The translations under genes were made by a program, and so were the position numbers. Below, one piece after another: positions 1 through 7,900 of a stretch of 31,144 nt of DNA. The stretch is from contig URWN01000017.1 of the NCBI GenBank assembly GCA_900551615.1, forward strand, positions 1-31,144, given 5' to 3'. Source of the DNA: an uncultured Clostridium sp. GTDB taxonomy: Bacteria > Bacillota > Clostridia > TANB77 > CAG-508. A model generated the notes under the pieces. It was not told where the DNA came from. It did no database searches and worked only from the letters and a program-made list of their open reading frames with translations. Each line of letters opens with the position of its first letter. The stretch's first letter is position 1.

Positions 1-1
1 T

Positions 2-988
2 GGTGAATGGGATAAAGAAATAGCAGGATATTGGGTTGCAAAATATGCTGCAGGATTTCAAGAATGTACACAAACAGTAAGTGGGGGGACAGTAACAGAG
101 CCAACAACAAATATAGCAAACATTAAATATTCTGATAGATACTATACTTCTTATAATAGTAGTTACACAACAAATGCTTTATCACAAGATTTATCAGAAA
201 GTGGATATTCAAGTCAAAGATTATCATATCCAGTATTTAAACCATTAACATATGCTTATAATGTAATAAGTACAGGAGATAGTTATACAATATCACAAGA
301 AATAGCAAAAGCAAGTAGCTTTTATGGATTAAATTCAACAAAAACAGATTCACATCAAATGAAAAACAGTGAATGGGGAGCTGTTGCATATTTAACACAA
401 AGCCGTTATGGAAGAACTGGAACAGAAGTAACAATAAATAGTAAAAATTTAAGTAATTTAAACTCAAAATATATTTACGCAGTAACAGGATATGAAAATT
501 CAACAGCAAATGGAGTAGCAGCTAGCAGTACAAATAATAAAACAGGAATATTTGATTTATCAGGATGTATATGGGAACGTACAGCTGCATATATATCAAA
601 TGGCACTACTAATTTAAACGCTTATGGGAGTTCATATGCAAATACAACAGCAAATACAAATGGATATTTAACATTAAGTACAAAATATGCAACAGTATAT
701 CCATATAATAGTTCAAGTGATAGCGATACAAATAATTACAGTGCTTATTCAGAAAAAAAATTAACAACATATGGATTTGGAGACGCAGTGTTAGAAACAT
801 CAACTAGCGGTTCAGGAACAACAAGTTGGAATGGAGACTACTCTAACTTTGCGCACACTACTCGTCCGTTCTTTGGGCGTGGTGGTCTTTGTGGAGATAG
901 CTCTACAGCAGGTACATTTGCGTTCAGTAACGCTATCAGCAATCCGCACGGTGAAGGTGGTTTTCGCTCAGTTCTTGTTACCAAGTAG
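2..988 (+). CDS. Surface protein, C-terminal part, with DGR-like variable lectin/FGE-type domain (5' end outside window)
   Basis: The frame is open from base 2 to a TAG at 986-988, so about 328 residues are present and the start lies left of the window. The first internal ATG (359) is not a credible start, because the frame before it encodes GEWDKEIAGYWVAKYAAG, matching the 14240-15979 protein (WDKELLGIWVAKFAAG). Both proteins also share DSH-MKNSEWGAVAYL and the ending FRSVLV. The part from W276 onward has the pattern SW..D.S.F....RPF..RGG......G.F.F followed by FRSVL, as in C-type-lectin/formylglycine-generating-enzyme folds used as DGR targets. The role inferred is binding or adhesion at the cell surface, probably anchored by an N-terminal prepilin segment as in the paralogue. 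The last ~156 bp are strikingly GC-rich. The fold family is fairly secure; the ligand is unknown. Confidence 0.8.
   Translation, partial: GEWDKEIAGYWVAKYAAGFQECTQTVSGGTVTEPTTNIANIKYSDRYYTSYNSSYTTNALSQDLSESGYSSQRLSYPVFKPLTYAYNVISTGDSYTISQEIAKASSFYGLNSTKTDSHQMKNSEWGAVAYLTQSRYGRTGTEVTINSKNLSNLNSKYIYAVTGYENSTANGVAASSTNNKTGIFDLSGCIWERTAAYISNGTTNLNAYGSSYANTTANTNGYLTLSTKYATVYPYNSSSDSDTNNYSAYSEKKLTTYGFGDAVLETSTSGSGTTSWNGDYSNFAHTTRPFFGRGGLCGDSSTAGTFAFSNAISNPHGEGGFRSVLVTK
827..985 (+). other. Candidate DGR variable region VR1
   Basis: From 833 to 988 I count 77 G/C in 156 bases (about 49%), while the preceding sequence is near 30%. Codons such as GCG, CAC, CGT, CCG, CGC and GGG cluster here and are rare in the rest of the gene. 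Many codons are NNC or NNT, which is what adenine-to-any replacement at the first two positions of AAC/AAT template codons would give. The invariant framework (RPF, RGG, G.F.F, FRSVL) is shared with the 14240-15979 protein while the residues between differ. Calling it a DGR variable region is inference: no template repeat or reverse transcriptase is in the window. Confidence 0.6.
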
Positions 989-1035
989 CACTTAAATATT
1001 TTCTTGTTCAACCTCGCTTGAGTTTGTCAAGTTGT

Positions 1036-1077
1036 CTCAGGGCGTACCCTACATTAAGGATATTTCCTGAGTTTTTT
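1036..1077 (+). terminator. Stem-loop with T-tract after the variable-domain gene
   Basis: CTCAGG (1036-1041) pairs with CCTGAG (1066-1071) and is followed by six T residues, which fits a Rho-independent terminator for the gene ending at 988. Two smaller hairpins lie inside, AGGG-cgta-CCCT (1039-1050) and AGGA-tatt-TCCT (1057-1068). Another imperfect stem with CTTG/CAAG ends lies just before. It may instead be, or also be, the hairpin often found just downstream of DGR variable regions. Confidence 0.5.
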
Positions 1078-1079
1078 AT

Positions 1080-1108
1080 TTGACTTTTACATTTTTTAAC
1101 ATTATAAT
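1080..1108 (+). promoter_or_regulatory. Sigma-A-type promoter for the TetR-family gene
   Basis: TTGACT at 1080-1085 and TATAAT at 1103-1108 are separated by exactly 17 bases, and the start codon follows at 1142 with an AAAGGA ribosome binding site at about 1125. No clear TetR-type palindrome is seen around it. Confidence 0.7.
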
Positions 1109-1141
1109 AATACCTATAAATGAGAAAGGACATATTTTAAA

Positions 1142-1744
1142 ATGGGAATAAATGAAATCAGAGAACCAATTCAAAAACGTTCTATTGAAAAAAAAGAAAA
1201 AATAATAAAAGCTGGTTTTGAATTAATTTGTGAAAAAGGATATTATAACACTAATACTGCTGAAATTGCTAAAGCTGCTGGTGTTTCTACTGGAATTGTA
1301 TATCAATATTTCAAAGATAAACACGATATTTTAGTTGAAGGTATTAAAAAATATGCTAGTGACATATTCTATCCTATGTTAAATGTTACTACGAATATAA
1401 AAATCGATAAAAATAATCTTGATAAAATTTTAAGAAATATGATTAATGCTTTTATTGAAAACCACAAACTTTCTCAAGTTGCACATGAAGAAATTATGTC
1501 TATGACTCATTCTGATAAAGAGATTGCCGAGTTTTTTCAAGAAAATGAAATGGCTATGACAAAAAATATATCTAATGTATTATTAAAAAATGGTTTTAAT
1601 TCAAGTAATCTTGATGAAAAAGTACACATTGCTATCCATTTAATTGATGATTTGTGCCATGAGATTGTTTATCATAAACATAAAGATTTAAATTATGATG
1701 TTATGATTGATTTGGTTATTGAGAATATCTTAAATCTCATGTAG
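1142..1744 (+). CDS. TetR/AcrR family transcriptional regulator
   Basis: This 200-residue protein has the usual TetR size. The N-terminal helix-turn-helix spans about residues 19-65: EKIIKAGFELICEKGYYNTN, then AEIAKAAGVSTGIVYQYFKDKHDIL, with the typical G-x-Y-x-YF recognition helix. The C-terminal ~130 residues are a divergent helical ligand-binding domain. The ATG at 1142 has a good Shine-Dalgarno about 10 bases upstream. The gene converges on the ABC transporter gene at 1874-4477. A regulator-transporter link is plausible because TetR proteins often control efflux pumps, but the convergent arrangement gives no direct evidence and the inducer cannot be read from the sequence. Confidence 0.88.
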   Translation: MGINEIREPIQKRSIEKKEKIIKAGFELICEKGYYNTNTAEIAKAAGVSTGIVYQYFKDKHDILVEGIKKYASDIFYPMLNVTTNIKIDKNNLDKILRNMINAFIENHKLSQVAHEEIMSMTHSDKEIAEFFQENEMAMTKNISNVLLKNGFNSSNLDEKVHIAIHLIDDLCHEIVYHKHKDLNYDVMIDLVIENILNLM

Positions 1745-1773
1745 ATGTTATTATGTATTATCCAATATATATA

Positions 1774-1817
1774 CAAAAAAAGAGTATAAAGTCTTTTCTT
1801 GACATTATGCTCTTTTC
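1774..1817. terminator. Bidirectional terminator between tetR-type gene and ABC transporter
   Basis: AAAAGAGTATAAAGTC (about 1777-1792) pairs imperfectly with GACATTATGCTCTTTT (1801-1816). A and T tracts on both sides allow termination of both convergent transcripts. Confidence 0.75.
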
Positions 1818-1873
1818 TCTTTATAATTCAATATTATCTTTCATTTTAGGTATTAATTTTCAACCTATCTATT

Positions 1874-4477
1874 TTACTCTGTTCTTAATGCAATTACTGG
1901 GTCTTTTTTACTTGCAATTTTTGCTGGAATTAAACCTGCAATAATTGTTAAGAACATGCTAATAAGAACTAATACAACTCCTGCTTTAAATGGTACAGCA
2001 GTTACTACTTTAACTCCTGTTACAGCATAAATCATACTATTTATTGGAAGTGTTAATAATACTGTAATTCCTATTCCTATAAGGCCTGATATTAAACCTA
2101 TAATCAAAGTTTCTGCATTAAATACTCTTGAAATATCTTTTTTAGATGCACCAATTGCTCTTAAAATTCCAATTTCTTTTGTTCTTTCTAATACAGAAAT
2201 ATATGTTATAATACCAATCATTATTGAAGATACTATTAATGATATTGCTACAAACGCAATTAATACATAACTTATTGTATTTATAATTTGACTTACGGAT
2301 TTCATCATTGTTCCAACTATATCTGTGTAGCTTATTGTGTTCTCTTCTTTTCCTTCATCTCTTTGTTTTTGGTTATATTCTTCTATTGCATCTGATATTT
2401 TGTCTTTAGCCTCGAAGTCTTTTGGATAAATGCTAATTGATGTTGGTGTATCGATATCAACTGCTCCTAATTTTTGTAGATTTTTTTCATAGCTAGAGTC
2501 TTTATTTGCTGAATATGTTTCCATCATTTGGGCAATTTCTTTACTGCTTAATTTGCTCATTGCCATTCTTTGCTCTGCTGTCAAATTCTCCATTGTAGAT
2601 GTATCTTCATCTGTTGGAAATTTCAAACCAGAAAATACATTTACATCTTTGTTTTCTTTTTGTTCTTTAACAATTTGTGCATCATTTGACTTTTCTACTA
2701 CATATTCTTTTAATTGTTTTGTATATCCTATACCACTTGTAACAGAAGTACTTACAGCACTTTGTTCATTTTGTTTTATAATTCCAACTACTTTTACAGT
2801 TTCTGCATTATTAATTTTCTCTTTTAAGTAATTATCGTCATCTTCTTTGTTTATCCATAATCCATTTTGTTTTTGATAATAATCTGAGTTTAATAATAGT
2901 TTAAATTGTAAGTTTAAAAGGTCGTCATATGAATATGATATTGATTCTTGATTTTCGTCAAGTTTTTCTCCATTTTCTACTGCTTTCCATTTATCTTTTA
3001 GTTCACTTTGGTCTTTTAGTCCTAATGAATATAATGTATAATCGTCTATTTTTCCATCTTCTTTTAACACTAAAACTACTTCATTATATTGTTTTGGCCA
3101 ACTTCCTTTTACTAAATCATATTGAGATTCTAATAATTGTTGATTATCTAGCATTTCAAAACATACATCAGTATTTGTCATCATTGAACTTCCAAATACA
3201 GATGACATTGCTGAATTTTTTTGTGCTTCTATCATATCTCCCATTCCAAATGCGTTCATTACTGTACTTGGGTTTACTCTTACAATTCCATAGTCTGTTT
3301 TTGCTCTATATAAGTTAATATTTATGTCATATCCATATTTTATGCTATTACTATTTTTTGTAATTTCATTGTCGCCATCATCCAAATATTTTTTTAATTC
3401 TTTCAAATTATTGCTTTGCTTTTTATTAGAAAGTGTTGTTATCATATCATTCATTATATCTGCTGAATATGCTTTTCCTTCTTCTTTGTTTTCTGTGTTA
3501 TCCATGTCATTTCCTGCCATTGACTGCATTAAACTTGACATATCTACTGTTGATTCTTCTATTGTAATTGGATATGATGAAAGTGTATCTTCTTCAACTT
3601 TGTTTATATAGTTTTGTACTCCTGTTGAAATTGCTAATATTAGTGCAATTCCTATTATTCCAATACTTCCAGCAAATGATGTTAATATTGTTCTTCCTTT
3701 TTTAGTCATTAAATTATTTAAACTTAATCGTAATGCTGTAAGAAATTTCATTGATGTTCTTCTTTTTTTAGTGTCTTCCTTTTTTTCTTCTTTTTGATGT
3801 TCTATGGGGTCTGAATCATCTGTTATTTTTCCATCAAGTATTTTTATAATTCTACTTGAATATTTTTCTGCAAGTTCTGGGTTATGTGTAACCATTATTA
3901 TTAGTTTATCTTTTGATATTTTCTTTAATATTTCCATTACTTGCACACTTGTTTTTGTATCTAATGCTCCTGTTGGTTCGTCCGCCAAAATTATGTCTGG
4001 GTTATTTACTAATGCTCTGGCTATTGCAACTCTTTGCATTTGTCCTCCAGATAATTGGTTTGGCTTTTTGTGTATTTGTTCTTTTAGTCCAACTTCTTCT
4101 AGTGCTTTTATTGCTCTTTGCTTTCTTTCTTTTCTAGATACTCCTGATATTGTTAATGCAAGTTCTACATTTGATAATACTGTTTGATGTCCTATTAAGT
4201 TGTAACTTTGGAATACAAATCCTACCGAGTAGTTTCTGTATGCATCCCAGTCTCTGTCTTTAAAGTCTTTTGTTGATTTTCCATTTATTATTAGGTCTCC
4301 TGATGTGTATCTATCTAACCCTCCTATTATGTTTAATAGTGTTGTTTTTCCACATCCACTTTGTCCTAGTATTGAGACAAATTCTGATTCCCTAAATTCT
4401 ATACTTATTCCTTTTAGTGCTTCTACTTTTTCGTCTCCACTTACATATGTCTTTTTTATGTTTTTAAGTTTTAACAT
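1874..4477 (-). CDS. MacB-like ABC transporter, fused ATPase and FtsX-type permease
   Basis: The 867-residue protein begins with an ABC ATPase: Walker A GQSGCGKT at residues 38-45, Q-loop near FVFQSYNL, signature LSGGQ at 142-146, and Walker B DIILADE at 161-167 with the H-loop in MVTHNPE. A charged linker rich in K and E leads to a first membrane segment near 264-285. A large soluble outer domain follows (about 290-725), then three membrane helices within the last 140 residues with the FtsX/MacB-type sequence KEIGILRAIGASKKDI. This layout is that of lipoprotein, peptide or antibiotic exporters of the MacB/BceB-related group with both domains on one chain. The start has a GGAAGGAG ribosome binding site. 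The substrate is unknown; export or cell-envelope stress defence is likely. It appears to be a single-gene unit. Confidence 0.88.
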   Translation of the reverse strand: MLKLKNIKKTYVSGDEKVEALKGISIEFRESEFVSILGQSGCGKTTLLNIIGGLDRYTSGDLIINGKSTKDFKDRDWDAYRNYSVGFVFQSYNLIGHQTVLSNVELALTISGVSRKERKQRAIKALEEVGLKEQIHKKPNQLSGGQMQRVAIARALVNNPDIILADEPTGALDTKTSVQVMEILKKISKDKLIIMVTHNPELAEKYSSRIIKILDGKITDDSDPIEHQKEEKKEDTKKRRTSMKFLTALRLSLNNLMTKKGRTILTSFAGSIGIIGIALILAISTGVQNYINKVEEDTLSSYPITIEESTVDMSSLMQSMAGNDMDNTENKEEGKAYSADIMNDMITTLSNKKQSNNLKELKKYLDDGDNEITKNSNSIKYGYDININLYRAKTDYGIVRVNPSTVMNAFGMGDMIEAQKNSAMSSVFGSSMMTNTDVCFEMLDNQQLLESQYDLVKGSWPKQYNEVVLVLKEDGKIDDYTLYSLGLKDQSELKDKWKAVENGEKLDENQESISYSYDDLLNLQFKLLLNSDYYQKQNGLWINKEDDDNYLKEKINNAETVKVVGIIKQNEQSAVSTSVTSGIGYTKQLKEYVVEKSNDAQIVKEQKENKDVNVFSGLKFPTDEDTSTMENLTAEQRMAMSKLSSKEIAQMMETYSANKDSSYEKNLQKLGAVDIDTPTSISIYPKDFEAKDKISDAIEEYNQKQRDEGKEENTISYTDIVGTMMKSVSQIINTISYVLIAFVAISLIVSSIMIGIITYISVLERTKEIGILRAIGASKKDISRVFNAETLIIGLISGLIGIGITVLLTLPINSMIYAVTGVKVVTAVPFKAGVVLVLISMFLTIIAGLIPAKIASKKDPVIALRTE

Positions 4478-4552
4478 GAATTTCTCCTTCCTTTAATTTA
4501 TATTATACTTATATCATAAATTAGAAGTTTTTCATAGTGTTTTTTATAAAGT

Positions 4553-4577
4553 AAGGAGCTATGTTCTATAGCTCCTT
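4553..4577 (-). terminator. Terminator downstream of metK
   Basis: A perfect 10-bp stem, AAGGAGCTAT and ATAGCTCCTT, closes a 5-base loop 31 bp after the metK stop. The T content after the stem is modest on the minus strand, so it may act in either direction or as a transcript-stabilising hairpin. Confidence 0.65.
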
Positions 4578-4607
4578 TAATATTAGTTATTTGGCAGGTG
4601 TGCATTC

Positions 4608-5717
4608 CTACATATCTATAATTTTTTCCCACTCCAAATCTTTTTTCCCAAAATGTCCATAGTTTGTTGTTTTAGTATAAATAGGCTCTCTAAGTTTTAA
4701 ATATTCAATAATACCATCTGGTGTTAAGTCAAATTTTTCTCTTACCATATTTGCTAATTCTTCGTCTGATTTCTTACCTGTGCCAAAAGTATTTACACAT
4801 ATAGAAAGTGGTTCTTTCATACCAATAGCATATGAAATTTGTATCTCACATTTTTCTGCATATCCATTTGCTACTATATTTTTAGCAATATGTCTTAACA
4901 TATATGCTCCACTCCTATCTACTTTTGTTGCGTCTTTTCCTGAAAAAGCACCACCTCCATGACGAGCATATCCACCATAAGTGTCTACTATTATTTTTCT
5001 ACCTGTTAGTCCTGTATCTCCAAGAGGCCCTCCTATTATAAATCTTCCTGTTGGATTTATATATATTTTTGTATTCTCATCTATCATTTTCTCTGGTATG
5101 ACTGATTTTATTACCTTTTCAGTAATGTCTGTTTTTAATTGTTCCATTGTTATTTCTGGTAAATGCTGTGTTGAAATTAATATTGTTTCGATTCTTTTTG
5201 GTTTATTGTTCTCATATTCTACTGTTACCTGTGTTTTTCCATCTGGACGTAAATATGATATTTCTTTTTGTTTTCGTACATCAGTTAATTTTTTAGCTAA
5301 TTTATGTGCCATTGATATTGCATATGGCATATATTCTTCGGTTTCATTTGATGCATAACCAAACATTATTCCTTGATCTCCTGCTCCACCATCATCTACT
5401 CCTAATGCAATGTCTGGACTTTGTTTAGTAATATCTACATTTATTTTACATGTTCTATAATCCATATCTGTTTTTTCATTGTCATAACCTATATTTTTTA
5501 TTGTTTGTCTTACTATATTTTCAATATCTACTTGTCCATTTGATGTAACTTGTCCTGCTATTGTTACAGTGTTTCCTGTTACAAATGTTTCTACTGCTAC
5601 TCTTGAATACTTATCTTGTTTTAGATATTCGTCTAATATACTGTCTGATATAAAATCTGCTACTTTGTCAGGGTGCCCTTCTGTTACACTTTCTGATGTA
5701 AAATAATATTTGTTCAT
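4608..5717 (-). CDS. metK: S-adenosylmethionine synthetase
   Basis: MetK makes S-adenosylmethionine from methionine and ATP in the cytosol. Diagnostic motifs are all present: FTSESVTEGHPDKVAD at the N-terminus with the Mg/ATP-binding GHPDK, the GAGDQG hexapeptide in DDGGAGDQGIMFGYA, the phosphate-binding GGGAFSGKDATKVDRSGAY, and the C-terminal GHFG. At 369 residues it is a little shorter than the usual 380-400, mostly through short loops and a short C-terminus, with no catalytic motif lost. An AGGAGG site precedes the ATG. The 79-bp gap upstream is too short for a SAM riboswitch and none is visible. It appears to be monocistronic. Confidence 0.97.
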   Translation of the reverse strand: MNKYYFTSESVTEGHPDKVADFISDSILDEYLKQDKYSRVAVETFVTGNTVTIAGQVTSNGQVDIENIVRQTIKNIGYDNEKTDMDYRTCKINVDITKQSPDIALGVDDGGAGDQGIMFGYASNETEEYMPYAISMAHKLAKKLTDVRKQKEISYLRPDGKTQVTVEYENNKPKRIETILISTQHLPEITMEQLKTDITEKVIKSVIPEKMIDENTKIYINPTGRFIIGGPLGDTGLTGRKIIVDTYGGYARHGGGAFSGKDATKVDRSGAYMLRHIAKNIVANGYAEKCEIQISYAIGMKEPLSICVNTFGTGKKSDEELANMVREKFDLTPDGIIEYLKLREPIYTKTTNYGHFGKKDLEWEKIIDM

Positions 5718-5796
5718 TTTTATTTTTTCCTCCTATAATATATTTGTTTAACATTTAAATTTCTCTCTATATTATAGTCAATATTGTTTTAAATTA

Positions 5797-6321
5797 CTAT
5801 ATATTAGCAACAATTCTTTCATATTTTTTGTAATTAGGTTCATATTTTTCTAACATTTTTATGAAGCTTTTACAATGATTTTTATATTTTAGATGACAAT
5901 ATTCGTGTAAAACTATATAATCTATTATCTCTCTATCATATTTTACTATTTCAGGATTTATTGTTATTTTGTTTTCTTCACATCTTCCAAGTTCTTCACT
6001 CATTTTTCTGATTTCATAGTCTTCTGGTGCAAATCCTAATAATATTCTTGTTTTTTCCATTGCTCTTTCTACTTCTATTTTTGCTATCTGTTCGTACATT
6101 TTGTCTATTGCTATGTCTAATATTCTTTCGTTGTTTGCCTTTTTGTATTTGTTTGGTAGTGATATTTTTATAATTTTATCTTCTACGTCTAGTTCAGCAA
6201 CTTTGATATTTTTGTATATTATTTTTACTTTGTAATCTGTTCCTAATACAGGTACTGGATGTCTTTCAGCTGTTTCTTCTATTGTTATTTTTAAGTTAAT
6301 TTTCTTTGTCATTAATTTCAT
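5797..6321 (-). CDS. YgjP-like zinc metallopeptidase (M48/DUF45 type)
   Basis: The 174-residue soluble protein carries HEYCH in YIVLHEYCHLKYKNHCKSF, the HExxH zinc-binding motif followed by the conserved H in KNHCKSF. The rest matches the layout of YgjP-like proteins: an N-terminal beta-rich part, then a helical part ending in EPNYKKYERI. There is no signal peptide or membrane segment, so it should act in the cytosol. Such proteins often sit beside restriction or helicase genes, but here it stands alone between metK and the GGGtGRT block. The ATG at 6321 follows AAGGAG at suitable spacing. Substrate and physiological role are unknown. Confidence 0.82.
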   Translation of the reverse strand: MKLMTKKINLKITIEETAERHPVPVLGTDYKVKIIYKNIKVAELDVEDKIIKISLPNKYKKANNERILDIAIDKMYEQIAKIEVERAMEKTRILLGFAPEDYEIRKMSEELGRCEENKITINPEIVKYDREIIDYIVLHEYCHLKYKNHCKSFIKMLEKYEPNYKKYERIVANI

Positions 6322-6468
6322 TTTATATCACTCCTTACAAATTTATGTTTTACAAATCATTGTTCGCTTTGTTGTACCTATTTTATATTCTTTTTTTCAT
6401 TTTGTCAATACTTTTTTATAAAAAAATTAAAATTTTTGTTCGGTTTTTTAAAAGGCCTTAAAACGTTT

Positions 6469-6494
6469 AAAAGACAAGGTTATGAATCCTTGTC
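6469..6494 (-). terminator. Terminator ending the glycolysis/Fe-S operon
   Basis: GACAAGG (6473-6479) and CCTTGTC (6488-6494) form a 7-bp stem with an 8-base loop. On the minus strand it is followed by TTTT. It lies about 60 bp beyond the stop of the GGGtGRT gene. The remaining 6322-6468 stretch is AT-rich with no other structure seen. Confidence 0.6.
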
Positions 6495-6527
6495 CTTTAT
6501 TTTGTTTTTTAAATTATTTAGCAAATC

Positions 6528-6554
6528 TGTCAAAAAGGTCCGTCCCTTTTGACA
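6528..6554. repeat. Short inverted-repeat element, copy A (TGTCAAAA type)
   Basis: TGTCAAAAAGG and CCTTTTGACA flank a TCCGT core, giving a near-perfect hairpin one base from the stop codon of the GGGtGRT gene. Copy B at 17332-17358 has the same arms and length, and the copies at 11816 and 19866 are a TGTCCAAAA variant. All sit at gene ends. Confidence 0.8.
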
Positions 6555-6555
6555 A

Positions 6556-7557
6556 CTATTTCATAGCTTCTTCTACTGCAACTGCTACTGCAACTGAAGC
6601 ACCTACCATAGGGTTGTTGCCCATGCCAATTAATCCCATCATTTCAACGTGAGCTGGTACTGAAGAACTTCCTGCAAATTGAGCATCTGAATGCATTCTT
6701 CCCATAGTATCTGTCATACCATAAGAAGCTGGTCCAGCAGCCATATTGTCTGGATGTAATGTTCTACCTGTTCCACCACCTGAAGCAACAGAGAAATATT
6801 TTTTACCTGCTTCAAGTCTTTCTTTCTTATATGTACCTGCAACTGGATGTTGGAATCTTGTTGGGTTTGTTGAGTTACCTGTAATAGATACATCAACATC
6901 TTCTAACCACATTATTGCTACACCTTCTCTAACATCGTTTGCACCATAGCATCTAACTTGGCTTCTTTCACCTTCTGAGTATTTGATTTCTTCTACTATG
7001 TTTACTTTTCCTGTGAAGAAGTCAAAGTCTGTTTTTACATATGTAAATCCATTAATTCTTGATATTACTTGTGCTGCATCTTTTCCAAGTCCGTTTAAGA
7101 TTACTCTTAATGGTTCTTTTCTAACTTTGTTTGCTGATTTTGCTATACCAATAGCTCCTTCAGCAGCTGCGAAACTTTCATGTCCTGCTAAGAATGCAAA
7201 ACATTTTGTATCTTCTGATAATAGCATTGATGCTAAATTTCCATGTCCTAATCCAACTTTTCTGTCGTCTGCAACTGAACCTGGAATACAGAATGCTTGT
7301 AATCCTTCTCCGATTGCTTTTGCTGCGTCAGATGCTTTGTTACATCCTTTTTTTATTGCAATTGCTGCTCCTAATGTATATGCCCATGCTGCGTTTTCGA
7401 AGCATATTGGTTGAATTCCTTTTACTATTTCGTATGGATTAAATCCTTTATCTGTGCATATTTTTAATGCATCTTCAAAATCTTTTATTCCGTATTTTTC
7501 CATTACTGGTTTTATTTGGTCTATTCTTCTTTCATAACTTTCAAATGTTACTGCCAT
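6556..7557 (-). CDS. GGGtGRT-family protein
   Basis: The 333-residue protein contains the family-naming stretch SGGGTGRTLHPDN, and ends with the conserved glycine/alanine-rich segment around MGLIGMGNNPMVGASVAVAVAVEEA. The family is widespread in anaerobes but has no firmly assigned reaction that I know. It typically neighbours a NifU-like scaffold, as here, where the scaffold gene lies two genes upstream. The segment LAGHESFAAAEGAIGIAKSAN and the glycine-rich loop suggest nucleotide or cofactor binding, which is inference. A strong AAGGAGG site precedes the ATG. It is the last gene of the long minus-strand block. Confidence 0.88.
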   Translation of the reverse strand: MAVTFESYERRIDQIKPVMEKYGIKDFEDALKICTDKGFNPYEIVKGIQPICFENAAWAYTLGAAIAIKKGCNKASDAAKAIGEGLQAFCIPGSVADDRKVGLGHGNLASMLLSEDTKCFAFLAGHESFAAAEGAIGIAKSANKVRKEPLRVILNGLGKDAAQVISRINGFTYVKTDFDFFTGKVNIVEEIKYSEGERSQVRCYGANDVREGVAIMWLEDVDVSITGNSTNPTRFQHPVAGTYKKERLEAGKKYFSVASGGGTGRTLHPDNMAAGPASYGMTDTMGRMHSDAQFAGSSSVPAHVEMMGLIGMGNNPMVGASVAVAVAVEEAMK

Positions 7558-7573
7558 TTAATTTTCCTCCTTA

Positions 7574-7897
7574 TTAACATTTCTTACCATGTTTGTATGG
7601 TCTTGTTTCATTGTATTTCATTTTTTCTAAAATTATTTTTTCCAAGTCGATATTATTTCCACCACAGAAATCAAATATTCTTATTATTGTGTCTGCTAGC
7701 TCTGCTGGTATACCACTTGGTTTGTTATCATCTTTGTAGTAGATTTCATCAAATTTTCTGCCATTCCTATATTCTTCAAATGCTTCTGACAATTCACTAT
7801 GCATTAATGAAATAATTTCTCCAAAGTCTCTATCTTTTTCCCAAAATCCGTGTTTCACACTATTTTCATGTGCTTTTTTTACTAGATCATTGATCAT
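7574..7897 (-). CDS. MazG-like nucleotide pyrophosphohydrolase
   Basis: The 107-residue protein fits the all-alpha NTP pyrophosphatase (MazG-like) family. It has the metal-binding helix MHSELSEAFEEYR (ExxE), then ELADTIIRIFDFCGG (the ExxxD-type second motif) and the closing EKMKYNETRPYKHGKK. Such enzymes hydrolyse nucleoside triphosphates to monophosphate and pyrophosphate, usually as house-cleaning. The start follows the stop of the scaffold gene by three bases, with a weak GAGAGG site inside that gene's end, so translation is probably coupled. Its placement between an Fe-S scaffold and its GGGtGRT partner is unusual. Confidence 0.85.
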   Translation of the reverse strand: MINDLVKKAHENSVKHGFWEKDRDFGEIISLMHSELSEAFEEYRNGRKFDEIYYKDDNKPSGIPAELADTIIRIFDFCGGNNIDLEKIILEKMKYNETRPYKHGKKC

Positions 7898-7900
7898 TCT

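Noticed and set aside
237..803. Minus-strand frames within the first gene
   Set aside because: They are Leu/Tyr-rich shadows of the plus-strand reading frame, which is continuous from base 2.
1753..1944. Short hydrophobic plus-strand ORF after the TetR gene
   Set aside because: It runs through the bidirectional terminator and into the antisense of the ABC transporter's end; no conserved features.
3324..4496. Plus-strand frames opposite the ABC transporter (and other long plus-strand frames opposite metK, gpmI, tpiA, pgk, clpC, eno, recN)
   Set aside because: They are antisense shadows of well-conserved genes, with low-complexity Leu/Phe/Ser-rich translations and no ribosome binding sites.
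5718..5796. SAM riboswitch before metK
   Set aside because: Only 79 bp of AT-rich sequence separate metK from the next gene, with no SAM-I core helices.
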